A stretch of 64,000 nucleotides of DNA from CALEUX01 sp964608615 (GTDB taxonomy: Bacteria > Bacteroidota > Bacteroidia > Bacteroidales > Marinilabiliaceae): NCBI GenBank assembly GCA_964608615.1, contig CAZSQG010000004.1, forward strand, positions 31,861 through 95,860, written 5' to 3'. A program made the position numbers and the translations under genes. Below, in pieces: positions 1 to 8,316 of this stretch. Below the pieces are notes generated by a model. That model did not search any database. It saw only the letters and a program-made list of their open reading frames with translations, and was not told where the DNA came from. How positions within the stretch are numbered: the first letter of the stretch is position 1; every line of letters starts with the position of its first letter.

Positions 1-328
1 TTATAACTAAAACAAATGGGTGTTACCTTTGTTGTGCTCTATGTTATTAAATATTAAAATCATACAAGGTTACGGTTTTTTGTTATTGTACGTAAAAAAG
101 ATGTGATACTGTTGTTTTGACATCTTTATGTTATAAACTCTTACAAATGCGTAAAAAAATCGTTAATAATGTAAAGTAAAGAATGATAAGGTTATATGGA
201 GGATGTGTTATCTTTGGTAATAATATTTGTGTTGATTTCTTTTAAAATTGCTATTTTTTTGCATATTATTGTAATTAAATTAGGCTAATAAATTTCATTT
301 AGTAACAAATTGTAATAAAGATTGTAAT
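1..328. other. AT-rich upstream region of the oad operon
   Basis: No reading frame or RNA gene is recognisable here. The stretch is very AT-rich. It contains TAnnTTTG-like octamers at about 24-31 and 209-216, but neither has a convincing TTTG partner about 19 bases upstream, so I do not assign the oad promoter. The operon's transcription start probably lies in this segment. Confidence 0.5.
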
Positions 329-586
329 ATGAATGAGTATTATCAGGAGGCATTGATGCTCTTAGGGGTTGGAATGGTTACTGTTTCCCTGATTTTGTGG
401 GTAGTAGTTTTAGTTGGAAATGGAATCATTTTGTTTGTTAACCGGTATATGCCGGTGTTGGAAGAAAATGGGAAACTCTCTAAGGTTGCAGGTTCGCCAC
501 AATTATCAAAAATAGCGGCTATTTCTGCTGCTGTTAAAGTGGTGACTCAAGGGAAAGGACAAATTGTAAAAATCGAAAAAAAATAA
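329..586 (+). CDS. oadG: OadG-like gamma subunit of Na+-pumping decarboxylase
   Basis: Small single-span membrane protein of 85 aa. Residues about 12-37 form one hydrophobic helix, followed by a charged cytosolic tail rich in Lys and Ala. Size, topology and position directly before the carboxyltransferase and beta subunits match the OadG/MmdD family, which anchors and assembles sodium-translocating decarboxylases. The stop lies 8 bases before the GTG of the next gene, so the two are surely cotranscribed. Sequence similarity in this family is weak, so the call leans on context. ATG 329 is the only reasonable start. Confidence 0.75.
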   Translation: MNEYYQEALMLLGVGMVTVSLILWVVVLVGNGIILFVNRYMPVLEENGKLSKVAGSPQLSKIAAISAAVKVVTQGKGQIVKIEKK

Positions 587-594
587 AATAGATT

Positions 595-2481
595 GTGATT
601 ATGGGAAGGAAAATAAAGTTTTCTCTGCTTTACAGGGATATGTGGCAATCATCTGGGAAATATGTTCCCCGATTGGATCAATTGGAAAAAGTTGCTCCAT
701 ATATTGTGGAAATGGGCTGTTTTGCCCGGGTTGAAACAAATGGAGGTGGTTTTGAGCAGGTAAATTTGCTTTTTGGCGAAAACCCGAATAAAGCAGTACG
801 GGCCTGGACTAAACCATTTAATGATGCCGGTATTCAGACCCACATGCTGGAACGTGCTCTTAATGGTATTAGAATGTCACCGGTTCCATCGGATGTTCGA
901 AAATTAATGTATAAAGTAAAAAAGAAGCAGGGAACTGATATTGCCCGCTCATTTTGCGGTCTTAATGATCCACGTAACCTTATTGATTCAATAAAATATG
1001 CCAGAGAGGGAGGAATGATTTCTCAGGCTGCCTTGAGTCTTGCTTTTTCTGAAGTTCATACAGTTGAGTATTATGTTGATCTTGCTGATCAGCTTATAAA
1101 AGCTGGTGCTGATGAAATTTGCCTTAAAGATATGGCCGGCGTTGCCCGTCCTGCTTGGTTGGGTCGCATTGTTAAAGGAATCCGGGCCAAACATCAGGAT
1201 ATTCCAATGACATATCATGGTCATGCAGGACCTGGTTTTTCAGTAGCCACCATTTTAGAAGTATGTCGCGAGGGTGTTGATTATGTTGATGTTGGTATGG
1301 AACCTTTATCTTGGGGCACTGGACATGCAGATATTCTTACCATTCAACCGATGTTGAAGGATGCAGGTTTTGATGTTCCTGAAATAAATATGAATGCTTA
1401 CATGAAGGTACGTAGTCTTACTCAGGAATTTATGGATGATTTTCTGGGCTATTTCATTAGTGCTAAAAACCTTCAGATGAATTCACTTCTTATTGGTCCG
1501 GGTTTGCCCGGAGGTATGATGGGAAGTCTTATGGCTGATTTGGAGAATAACTTGAGTAGCCTTAATAAGTGGAAGGCAAAAAATAATAAACCGGAACTTA
1601 CCCAGGATGAATTGCTTATTAAATTGTTCAACGAAGTTGAGTTTATTTGGCCAAAGCTTGGTTATCCGCCATTGGTTACACCTTTTAGTCAGTATGTTAA
1701 AAATCTGGCTATAATGAATGTTCTTCAGCTTGAAAAAGGTGGCGAACGTTGGAGTATGATAGCCGATAATATCTGGGATATGATTATTGGAAAGAGTGGT
1801 CGTTTACCCGGCAAACTGGCTCCTGAAATTGAGGCTTTGGCACAAAAACAAGGTAGGGAGTTTTTTACCGGTAATCCTCAGGATTTATACCCCGATGCAC
1901 TTCCGAAATTTCGCGAGGAAATGGATAAGAACGGATGGGAATATGGTCAGGATGATGAAGAATTATTTGAATTGGCTATGCACCCCGAACAATACCGTTT
2001 GTACAAGTCAGGTAAGGCAAAGGAAGCTTTTGTTGCAGAAATTAGCGAACTTAAAAATGCTAAATCAAAAGCATCTGAAGTTGTAACTGTGCCTTCAGTA
2101 CCAGCTGGTTGGGCTCCTTCTTCCATGAATATTAATGTCAACGGAGAACAATTTTTGGTAAGCGTATCTTACGGACAGGATGGATCAACAAGCGCAGCTA
2201 ACCTGCAAGTAGCTGCACCAGTTCAGTCGTCTGCAGCATCTTTAGGAGAAGGAGAGTCGGTATTATCTCCTTTGGAAGGTAAGTTTTATCTGGTTAAGGA
2301 TTCGAGTGAAAGAGCTATACAGGTTGGTGATCAGGTAAAAGACGGAGATCTGATTGGTTATGTTGAAGCCATGAAAACCTTCAATGCCATTCGCTTTGAC
2401 AAATCGGGTGTGATTCAGAAAATTCTGATATCCAATGGAGCGGATGTATCGGAAGATGATGTTTTGGTAATTGTAAGATAA
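595..2481 (+). CDS. oadA: Oxaloacetate decarboxylase alpha / pyruvate carboxylase subunit B-type biotin protein
   Basis: Biotin-dependent carboxyltransferase of 628 aa, transferring carboxyl between oxaloacetate and biotin. The TIM barrel covers about residues 5-270, with the metal Asp in RDMWQSS (D15), the carboxylated Lys in CLKDMAG (K178) and HGH at 208-210. The PYC/OADA conserved region follows to about 480, then an Ala/Ser/Pro linker and a C-terminal biotinyl domain with the attachment Lys in EAMKT (K594). Start may be GTG 595 or, equally likely, ATG 601. Two family motifs are altered: the usual FDALND reads FCGLND, and AMKM reads AMKT. It is the catalytic partner of the OadG- and OadB-like neighbours. 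Whether it runs as a decarboxylase or with a separate biotin carboxylase cannot be told from sequence. Confidence 0.88.
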   Translation: MIMGRKIKFSLLYRDMWQSSGKYVPRLDQLEKVAPYIVEMGCFARVETNGGGFEQVNLLFGENPNKAVRAWTKPFNDAGIQTHMLERALNGIRMSPVPSDVRKLMYKVKKKQGTDIARSFCGLNDPRNLIDSIKYAREGGMISQAALSLAFSEVHTVEYYVDLADQLIKAGADEICLKDMAGVARPAWLGRIVKGIRAKHQDIPMTYHGHAGPGFSVATILEVCREGVDYVDVGMEPLSWGTGHADILTIQPMLKDAGFDVPEINMNAYMKVRSLTQEFMDDFLGYFISAKNLQMNSLLIGPGLPGGMMGSLMADLENNLSSLNKWKAKNNKPELTQDELLIKLFNEVEFIWPKLGYPPLVTPFSQYVKNLAIMNVLQLEKGGERWSMIADNIWDMIIGKSGRLPGKLAPEIEALAQKQGREFFTGNPQDLYPDALPKFREEMDKNGWEYGQDDEELFELAMHPEQYRLYKSGKAKEAFVAEISELKNAKSKASEVVTVPSVPAGWAPSSMNINVNGEQFLVSVSYGQDGSTSAANLQVAAPVQSSAASLGEGESVLSPLEGKFYLVKDSSERAIQVGDQVKDGDLIGYVEAMKTFNAIRFDKSGVIQKILISNGADVSEDDVLVIVR

Positions 2482-2498
2482 TAGAACGTATTTTGTTT

Positions 2499-2529
2499 CC
2501 GTAAGCGGTCTGATTCAGACCGCTTACGG
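2499..2529 (+). promoter_or_regulatory. Perfect intercistronic hairpin between oadA and oadB
   Basis: The 74-base gap between oadA and oadB holds a perfect inverted repeat. The arm CCGTAAGCGGTC is mirrored exactly across the centre TGATTCA, giving at least 12 uninterrupted pairs and up to 15 counting the inner bases. No T-run follows, so it is not a standard intrinsic terminator. It more likely acts as an mRNA processing or stability element, or as an attenuator adjusting subunit ratios. Confidence 0.75.
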
Positions 2530-2555
2530 TTAACTAAATTTGAAATGAAACAACA

Positions 2556-3767
2556 ATGAAGATATTGGAACAGCTTTACCAGATGACTGCTTTTTCATCT
2601 ATTGCAGAAGAACCTGGTGTACTATTAATGTTGTTGATTGGCTTTATTCTGCTATATCTGGGAATTGCCAAGAAATATGAACCGTTACTTTTGGTTCCCA
2701 TTGCTTTTGGAGTAGTTTTAGCTAACCTGCCGGGTGGAGGTATGGGAGTAGTTCCTTCCTCCATGATTGAATTGCCCGATCACCGCTATATGAACCTGTT
2801 TGAGATTGGCAGCAAATATGGTATCATGAACTACCTTTATTATGCCCTCATTAAAACAGGGTTTTTACCTCCAATAATATTTATGGGGGTAGGTGCATTA
2901 ACTGATTTTGGACCGATGTTGCGTAATTTGCGGTTATCCTTTTTTGGTGCTGCTGCTCAGATTGGTATTTTTATGGTTCTTTTTGGTGCTATCGCCCTTG
3001 GTTTTACACCAAATGAAGCCGCATCTCTTGGTATAATTGGAGGGGCTGATGGCCCAACAGCTATTTATACAACTATTATTCTGGCTCCTCACTTACTAGG
3101 ACCTATTGCCATTGCTGCTTATTCGTACATGTCGCTTGTTCCTGTAATTATACCTTTAGTGGCAAATTTATTAATGACAAAAAAGGAGTTTTTAATCAAT
3201 ATGAAAGCACAGGATAAATTATATCCTTCAAAACATGAGATTAAAAACCTTAAACTTGTTAAAATAATTTTCCCTATTGTTCTGGGTGTAATAATAGCCA
3301 TTTTTGTCCCATCATCGGTGCCTCTGCTAGGAATGTTGTTGTTTGGTAATCTTATTAAGGAGATTGGAACAACTACGCAACGTTTAGCCGATGCTGCAAC
3401 AGGACCTATTATGAATACTGCCACAATATTTCTTGGTTTGTCGGTTGGTGCAACCATGACTCACGATGTATTCCTTGATTTTAAAACTATTGGAATTATT
3501 ATTGGCGGCTTTCTTGCTTTCGCTATTTCTATTAGTGGAGGAATTATTGCTGTTAAAGTTTATAATCTTTTTGCCAAGAAAAAAATTAACCCGCTTATCG
3601 GTGCCACTGGATTAAGTGCCGTGCCTATGGCTTCGCGTGTTGCAAACGAATTGGCGCTTAAGTATGATAAAACTAATCATGTTTTACAATATTGTATGGC
3701 TTCAAATATTTCCGGAGTTATTGGCTCTGCCGTTGCTGCCGGTGTATTAATATCCATGCTTTCCTGA
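2556..3767 (+). CDS. oadB: Na+-translocating decarboxylase beta subunit
   Basis: Very hydrophobic 403-aa integral membrane protein with about nine to eleven helices. It carries the hallmark GGADGPTAIY segment, whose Asp is implicated in sodium and proton movement in the OadB/MmdB/GcdB family, and the conserved C-terminal PLIGATGLSAVPMASR and GVIGSAVAAG stretches. It couples decarboxylation of carboxybiotin to sodium export. It lies 74 bases after oadA across a strong hairpin and ends at a bidirectional terminator. A close paralogue, mmdB, is present at 28804-30102, so the cell probably runs two such pumps. Confidence 0.93.
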   Translation: MKILEQLYQMTAFSSIAEEPGVLLMLLIGFILLYLGIAKKYEPLLLVPIAFGVVLANLPGGGMGVVPSSMIELPDHRYMNLFEIGSKYGIMNYLYYALIKTGFLPPIIFMGVGALTDFGPMLRNLRLSFFGAAAQIGIFMVLFGAIALGFTPNEAASLGIIGGADGPTAIYTTIILAPHLLGPIAIAAYSYMSLVPVIIPLVANLLMTKKEFLINMKAQDKLYPSKHEIKNLKLVKIIFPIVLGVIIAIFVPSSVPLLGMLLFGNLIKEIGTTTQRLADAATGPIMNTATIFLGLSVGATMTHDVFLDFKTIGIIIGGFLAFAISISGGIIAVKVYNLFAKKKINPLIGATGLSAVPMASRVANELALKYDKTNHVLQYCMASNISGVIGSAVAAGVLISMLS

Positions 3768-3799
3768 GCGTAAGAAATTAAAACAGGCTTTATATGAAA

Positions 3800-3831
3800 A
3801 AAGCTGCCCTAAAAGGACAGCTTTTTTTTAT
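3800..3831. terminator. Bidirectional terminator between oadB and glutathione peroxidase
   Basis: Stem AAAGCTGCCCT / AGGACAGCTTT with one mismatch and an AAA loop, with T-rich tails on both strands. It sits in the 60-base gap between two convergent genes, so it can end both transcripts. Confidence 0.85.
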
Positions 3832-4379
3832 TTTCCCGTTATCCAATCAATTATTTGGGGATCATCGGGTTTTACTTTAGGTGCAAAGCTTTTTACTAAT
3901 TGACCGTTTTCATCAATAAGGTATTTTTGGAAGTTCCATTTTACAATACTTTCTTCTACTCCATTTTTTGCTTTTTGTGTGAGCCATTTGTAAACAGGGT
4001 GCTGGTCATCTCCTTTTACCGAAACTTTTTCCATAATTGGAAATGTAACTCCAAAGTTTAAGCTGCAAAACTCGAGTATTTCTTTGGCAGACCCGGGTTC
4101 CTGATTGGCAAAGTTATTGGCAGGGAAGGCAATAATAACAAATTTATCACCACCATATTGTTTGTAAAGTGCTTGAAGTTGTTCAAATTGTGGCGTAAAT
4201 CCACATTTGCTGGCAGTATTAACTACCATAACTTTTTTTCCTCTTAAGGATGCAAAATCAAATGTCTTTCCATCAAGGGTTTTAACTCTAAACTGGTGCA
4301 GACCGGTTTGTGCGGCTATAGATTGTGTTAAGAACATTATCATAAATACCGCAATGATTCTGGAAATTGTTTTTCTCAT
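3828..4379 (-). CDS. Glutathione peroxidase-family thiol peroxidase, exported
   Basis: 183-aa peroxidase with an N-terminal signal peptide (hydrophobic residues 8-23, likely cut after IAA), so it works in the periplasm. The peroxidatic residue is C59 in NTASKCGFT, a Cys in place of selenocysteine. The KWNF motif with the tetrad Trp and Asn is present near the C-terminus. The usual FPCNQF motif reads FPANNF (85-90): the resolving Cys is Ala and the catalytic Gln is Asn at position 89. It may therefore be a one-Cys enzyme using an external thiol. It is convergent with oadB and shares its terminator. Confidence 0.88.
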   Translation of the reverse strand: MRKTISRIIAVFMIMFLTQSIAAQTGLHQFRVKTLDGKTFDFASLRGKKVMVVNTASKCGFTPQFEQLQALYKQYGGDKFVIIAFPANNFANQEPGSAKEILEFCSLNFGVTFPIMEKVSVKGDDQHPVYKWLTQKAKNGVEESIVKWNFQKYLIDENGQLVKSFAPKVKPDDPQIIDWITGK

Positions 4380-4595
4380 TTTATTATAGTTAATTATTAC
4401 TACTGTTGGTTGAATAGTAATCTATAAACAAGATTTACCTTCAAAAGTTTGAAAAAAATGAAAACATTGTTTTTTACAGACGGCTTGTTATAAAACTATG
4501 AAATCAATATTGTTTAGTGACCAATTTGTCAAAATACGTCCATTACCGCTCTTTTGCTATTCTGCGGCTGCTTGGTGGTAAGGTTTATATGAAGT

Positions 4596-5831
4596 CTAAC
4601 TCTGAAGTATTAACGGTTTTGTAGTAATAAGCGAATTACGTTGAATAAATTTCCCGTTAAATCGGGTTGGTGTTGCTAATTGATCGTCTGAAATGATCTC
4701 TCCGTTTACCACTAGTGCACTTATGTCTTTTCTGAGCAGACACGTGTTAGAGCCAATGGTTTTTGATTTATCGGGTTCAGATGGATTCCAAATAATGATG
4801 TCCGCGTCGGCTCCAGACTCAAGAGTTCCTTTTTGTGGATATACCCCGAGTATTCTTGCCGGACGTGTGGCATACATATCGCATACTTTGGTTAGTAAAG
4901 ATGGTGTTATATCCGTCATGTTTTCAAAAATACCAAGAAGAAAACTTGGCGATTTTCCATTTTCTATGAATTCATTTATACTCGCATCGGGACTGGCCAG
5001 ATTTGGTGGCGCAAGAATAATATTCGGATTTTCCCAGATATTGCTTATTTGAGAAACTTTTATTCTACCCGGAATCAATTTGTTAGTGCAATTAAGATTA
5101 ACCGAGGCATAAACAGGTAAGCCAGGATGCGAAGCGGAGTAGAGTGTTTCCAGTTCTTCTTCCATAGCTATATCCACGAATAGAAAAGGACACCCGGTGT
5201 TTTTTAGTATCGAAAGAAGTTGTTGCATTTTTGACAGATAAGCTTTGATAAACTGGCGTTTATTCACCAGAAGAGATTCTTTTATGCTACCTGTTTCACA
5301 TAAAATAAGTAGTTGAAATTTCGCTGCTAATGATAATAGGTGATCAAGCTGTCCATCTTTTAGTTTCTCAATATGTTTCCATTTTACATAATACGATGTA
5401 ATTCCTTCATGAATAAAGCCATAATTAAGGTCGCGACTGGAAACATTGGAGCAAGCAGATGCTCCAAGATGAAAACTGTAGTCAGTAACGATTGGTTTAC
5501 AACTTTCTCTGGATTGTTCAATGGTTTCCTTAAAGTTGCTTTCCTTCTTAAGTCTAAGAGTATCCATTAAGAAAGTAGCCCCATGAGATAAAGCTATGTA
5601 AATGGATGAGCTGGTTTGTTCTTTCTCGTCGGTTTTAATGAATGGGCAATTGTAATGGAGTAATCCGGGTAAAAGATACTTTTTTGAAACATCAATGACT
5701 AAAGTGTTTGGAGATGAGATACGTATATTGCGCCCAACCTCCATTATCCGGTTGTTTCCAATCAGAATATCTCCGGTTATGAGCTTCTGCTGACTTGCAA
5801 TTTGACCGTTTTTTAAAAGCAGATATTTCAT
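4596..5831 (-). CDS. Dihydropyrimidinase-like protein without metal ligands (probable pseudoenzyme)
   Basis: 411-aa protein with the full amidohydrolase outline. The N-terminal beta part runs GQIASQQ..GDILIG, the barrel entry is KYLLPG, and the C-terminal part is GTLESGADADIIIWNP followed by VVNGE. It lines up best with dihydropyrimidinase/hydantoinase. Every expected metal site appears replaced: HxH after PGG reads PGLLHYNCPF (55-64), the carboxy-Lys region reads GITSYYVK (143-150), HAENG reads CETGS (178-182), VVHVT reads LFVDI (V219-D220), and GSDQ reads GIFE (300-303). The reading frame is intact, so it is not simply decaying. A non-catalytic role, such as scaffold or binding protein, is inference. 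It has no operon partner. Confidence 0.75.
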   Translation of the reverse strand: MKYLLLKNGQIASQQKLITGDILIGNNRIMEVGRNIRISSPNTLVIDVSKKYLLPGLLHYNCPFIKTDEKEQTSSSIYIALSHGATFLMDTLRLKKESNFKETIEQSRESCKPIVTDYSFHLGASACSNVSSRDLNYGFIHEGITSYYVKWKHIEKLKDGQLDHLLSLAAKFQLLILCETGSIKESLLVNKRQFIKAYLSKMQQLLSILKNTGCPFLFVDIAMEEELETLYSASHPGLPVYASVNLNCTNKLIPGRIKVSQISNIWENPNIILAPPNLASPDASINEFIENGKSPSFLLGIFENMTDITPSLLTKVCDMYATRPARILGVYPQKGTLESGADADIIIWNPSEPDKSKTIGSNTCLLRKDISALVVNGEIISDDQLATPTRFNGKFIQRNSLITTKPLILQS

Positions 5832-6063
5832 GAATGGATACTCGTGTAATCTCGCTGACAGATGTATGTAATAGTTGTTTTTTTATTTTAAATACCAATT
5901 ATTTTAAAATTAACTTAAATTTTTATTAAAGGCAATAGTTGGTAACATTAATCTTCAAAGGAATAATAAAATTAGGTTTATGTAACTGGAAGTAATTCAG
6001 GCTTATATAGCAAGTGGTAGTTGTTATTATAAATATGGTTGTTTTTTATAGTCTTTTCATTCG

Positions 6064-6095
6064 TTGGGATTTTTCAATTAAGTGGATTAGCTTTG
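6064..6095 (+). promoter_or_regulatory. Bacteroidota-type promoter for the EamA gene
   Basis: TTG at 6064-6066, 21 bases, then TAGCTTTG at 6088-6095, matching the TAnnTTTG -7 box. The start codon follows 20 bases later. Confidence 0.5.
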
Positions 6096-6115
6096 CCGTT
6101 TAAAGGATAATTGAC

Positions 6116-7009
6116 ATGGCTTGGTTGTTTCTTACTTTAGGTTCAGCTTTTTTTCTGGGAGTTTACGAGGTGATTAAAAAACATGCTTTACGCGATAATG
6201 CTGTCTGGCTTGTTTTGTTATTTGGTACATTTAGCAGTGCATTATTGTTTATTCCGATAATTTTTTTTTCAGGAATAGGTGTGATTGAGTCGCAAAGCAG
6301 CATCTATATTCCGATAATAGGAGTACGTGAACATCTTCTTATTATTCTTAAAACTTGTATTGTATTAACATCGTGGATATTTTCATATTTTTCGTTGAAA
6401 CATCTCCCAATTACAATAGCCTCTCCCATAAGGGCAACATCACCTATTTGGACTGTATTGGGTGCCCTGATAATATTCGGTGAACAATTAAATCCTGTTC
6501 GATGGTTAGGGTTAATCGTAACACTTTTATTTTTCTTTCTTTTTTCTACTGCAGGCCGAAAAGAGGGCATCTCATTCAGGAAAAACAAATGGATCTTTTT
6601 TGCTGTATTGGGAACTGTTTTTGGTTCTATTAGTGCATTATTTGATAAGTTTTTGATAAGGGAAATCGACCGCATGGCAGTCCAAAGTTTTTTTTCAGTT
6701 TATCAGGTTGTATTACTTGCTCCGGTAGTGTTTATTATTCGCAGAACTATGGTAAGTCCTCCTAAGTTTTTCTGGAAATGGAGCATTCCATTAATAGGAC
6801 TATCGCTGGTGGTTGCCGATTTTCTTTATTTCTATGCTCTGGATTTTCCCGATTCATTAATTTCTATTGTGTCTGTACTTCGAAGAGGAAGTGTTATGGT
6901 TTCATTCTTCTTTGGGGCAATGTTATTTAAGGAAAAGAATATTGGACGTAAAGCTTTATTACTTGCCGGGATACTAATCGGTATTATTATTCTGATTATG
7001 GGAAAATAA
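6116..7009 (+). CDS. EamA/DMT-superfamily permease
   Basis: 297-aa inner-membrane protein with about ten hydrophobic helices in two repeated halves, the EamA fold. Features include WLFLTLGSAFFLGVYE at the N-terminus, PIRATSPIWTVLGALIIFGEQ at the end of the first half, and LLAGILIGIIILIMGK at the C-terminus. Family members export small metabolites, and the substrate cannot be read from sequence. It has its own promoter-like element and ends one base before the stop of a second, convergent EamA gene. Confidence 0.88.
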   Translation: MAWLFLTLGSAFFLGVYEVIKKHALRDNAVWLVLLFGTFSSALLFIPIIFFSGIGVIESQSSIYIPIIGVREHLLIILKTCIVLTSWIFSYFSLKHLPITIASPIRATSPIWTVLGALIIFGEQLNPVRWLGLIVTLLFFFLFSTAGRKEGISFRKNKWIFFAVLGTVFGSISALFDKFLIREIDRMAVQSFFSVYQVVLLAPVVFIIRRTMVSPPKFFWKWSIPLIGLSLVVADFLYFYALDFPDSLISIVSVLRRGSVMVSFFFGAMLFKEKNIGRKALLLAGILIGIIILIMGK

Positions 7010-7010
7010 A

Positions 7011-7919
7011 TCAGAAAATAAAAAAGATAGAAACCCCTAAAACTGCAATAATAGCTCCAATAACTTCTTTTGATGTTATTTTTTCCTTAAGAATTAACCA
7101 TGCTGGAAGAATGATTAAGACCGGCGTTAATGAGTTAAGAGTTGAAGCTATTCCGGTTGTTGTATACTGAATTGCAAGTAAGCTAAATGAAACGCCCAAA
7201 AATGGTCCAAAAAAGGCTCCTGTGCTGATTCTTAACATCGCCTGCCTGTTTTGAACAGCCAACCACATTTTTGACCAGTTTTTTGATAACGTAAATAAAA
7301 GGATGAAACCAACAATACCCGTAATTACCCTTATTTGAGTCGACATAAATGGATCAAGGTCCTGCATTCCAAATTTACTTAGAACTAAACCTAATCCTTG
7401 CCCGGCTGCTCCTCCCAGTGCAAGTAAAATCCCCTTAAGAGGATAATGAAACTTAATTTTTTGGCCTTTTAACGGCCTTGAAGTTATTACAAGCGCTATT
7501 CCAATAATAGTTATTGTCATTCCAATGATACTGGCTAAGGCCATTTTTTCACCAATAATAATCCATCCAAATAAGGCAGTCATGGGGGGCGATAATGACA
7601 TAATTAACATGGAAATTCTGGCTCCTATAACCACAAAAGCCTGGAATAGAAGTAAATCACCAATAACAAAGCCAATCAAACCTGACATACTTAACCAAAA
7701 CCATGCATGGCCTCCAACCCCTGAAGGGAAAAAATGGCCTTGTGTAATGAGGGTATATATACCAAGAAAAGCAAATGCAATGACTAAACGAATAAGATTT
7801 ACCGAAAGCGAACCTACTTTTTTACCAGCCGATTCAAAAGCCATACTTGTTATAGTCCAGCAAAATGCTGTAAAAAGAGCTGCAAGTTCGCCCAGATGGT
7901 TTGATATAAAATTGTCCAT
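7011..7919 (-). CDS. EamA/DMT-superfamily permease
   Basis: 302-aa ten-helix drug/metabolite transporter-type permease. The first half contains LLFQAFVVIGARISMLIMS and ALFGWIIIGEKM, the second half STLNSLTPVLIILPAWLILKEKI, which is the usual duplicated EamA signature. It is convergent and almost touching the preceding permease, but the two are diverged in sequence, so this is not a recent tandem duplication. Substrate unknown. Confidence 0.88.
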   Translation of the reverse strand: MDNFISNHLGELAALFTAFCWTITSMAFESAGKKVGSLSVNLIRLVIAFAFLGIYTLITQGHFFPSGVGGHAWFWLSMSGLIGFVIGDLLLFQAFVVIGARISMLIMSLSPPMTALFGWIIIGEKMALASIIGMTITIIGIALVITSRPLKGQKIKFHYPLKGILLALGGAAGQGLGLVLSKFGMQDLDPFMSTQIRVITGIVGFILLFTLSKNWSKMWLAVQNRQAMLRISTGAFFGPFLGVSFSLLAIQYTTTGIASTLNSLTPVLIILPAWLILKEKITSKEVIGAIIAVLGVSIFFIF

Positions 7920-8316
7920 AAATGGATTATAGATAAATGTCTTTCTTGAATTTTATTGATAAATAGTAAGTTAAATTGCTGTAGCCACTGAAAATATTTT
8001 CAGTGAATTACTAATCTATATTTCATTTGTTGTTTAATTATCAATTGATTCTTTTGATTAATTGAACCTGGCTTAACTTGTTAGTTTAGTTATTATCATC
8101 TCGCATAAATTTATTTTGGTTAGCTGTCTTGTTTATATCACAAAGAAAAGCATTTTGGAGTTTTGGTTTACAAGAATTACTAAAAAAGCTCCATTTATAA
8201 TCAAATTGAATAATGGTGTTATTTACATACTCATTCACAACCAAATGCATATGTATCTTGAATTTTAGTTCTTTTGCGGTATATTTGAAAATGTTTTTTG
8301 ATGAAATTACCGCAAT
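7920..8316. other. Divergent intergenic region with 20-bp palindrome
   Basis: A 397-base gap between the minus-strand permease and the plus-strand acetyltransferase, with no coding frame. It holds a perfect 20-bp palindrome at 7986-8005 (arm CACTGAAAAT) about 65 bases upstream of the permease start, which could be an operator or part of a hairpin. The promoter of the acetyltransferase lies near the right end. Confidence 0.6.
8258..8287 (+). promoter_or_regulatory. Promoter of the WcaF-like acetyltransferase gene
   Basis: TTG at 8258-8260, 19 bases, then TATATTTG at 8280-8287, a full match to the Bacteroidota -7 consensus. The start codon is 29 bases further. Confidence 0.65.
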
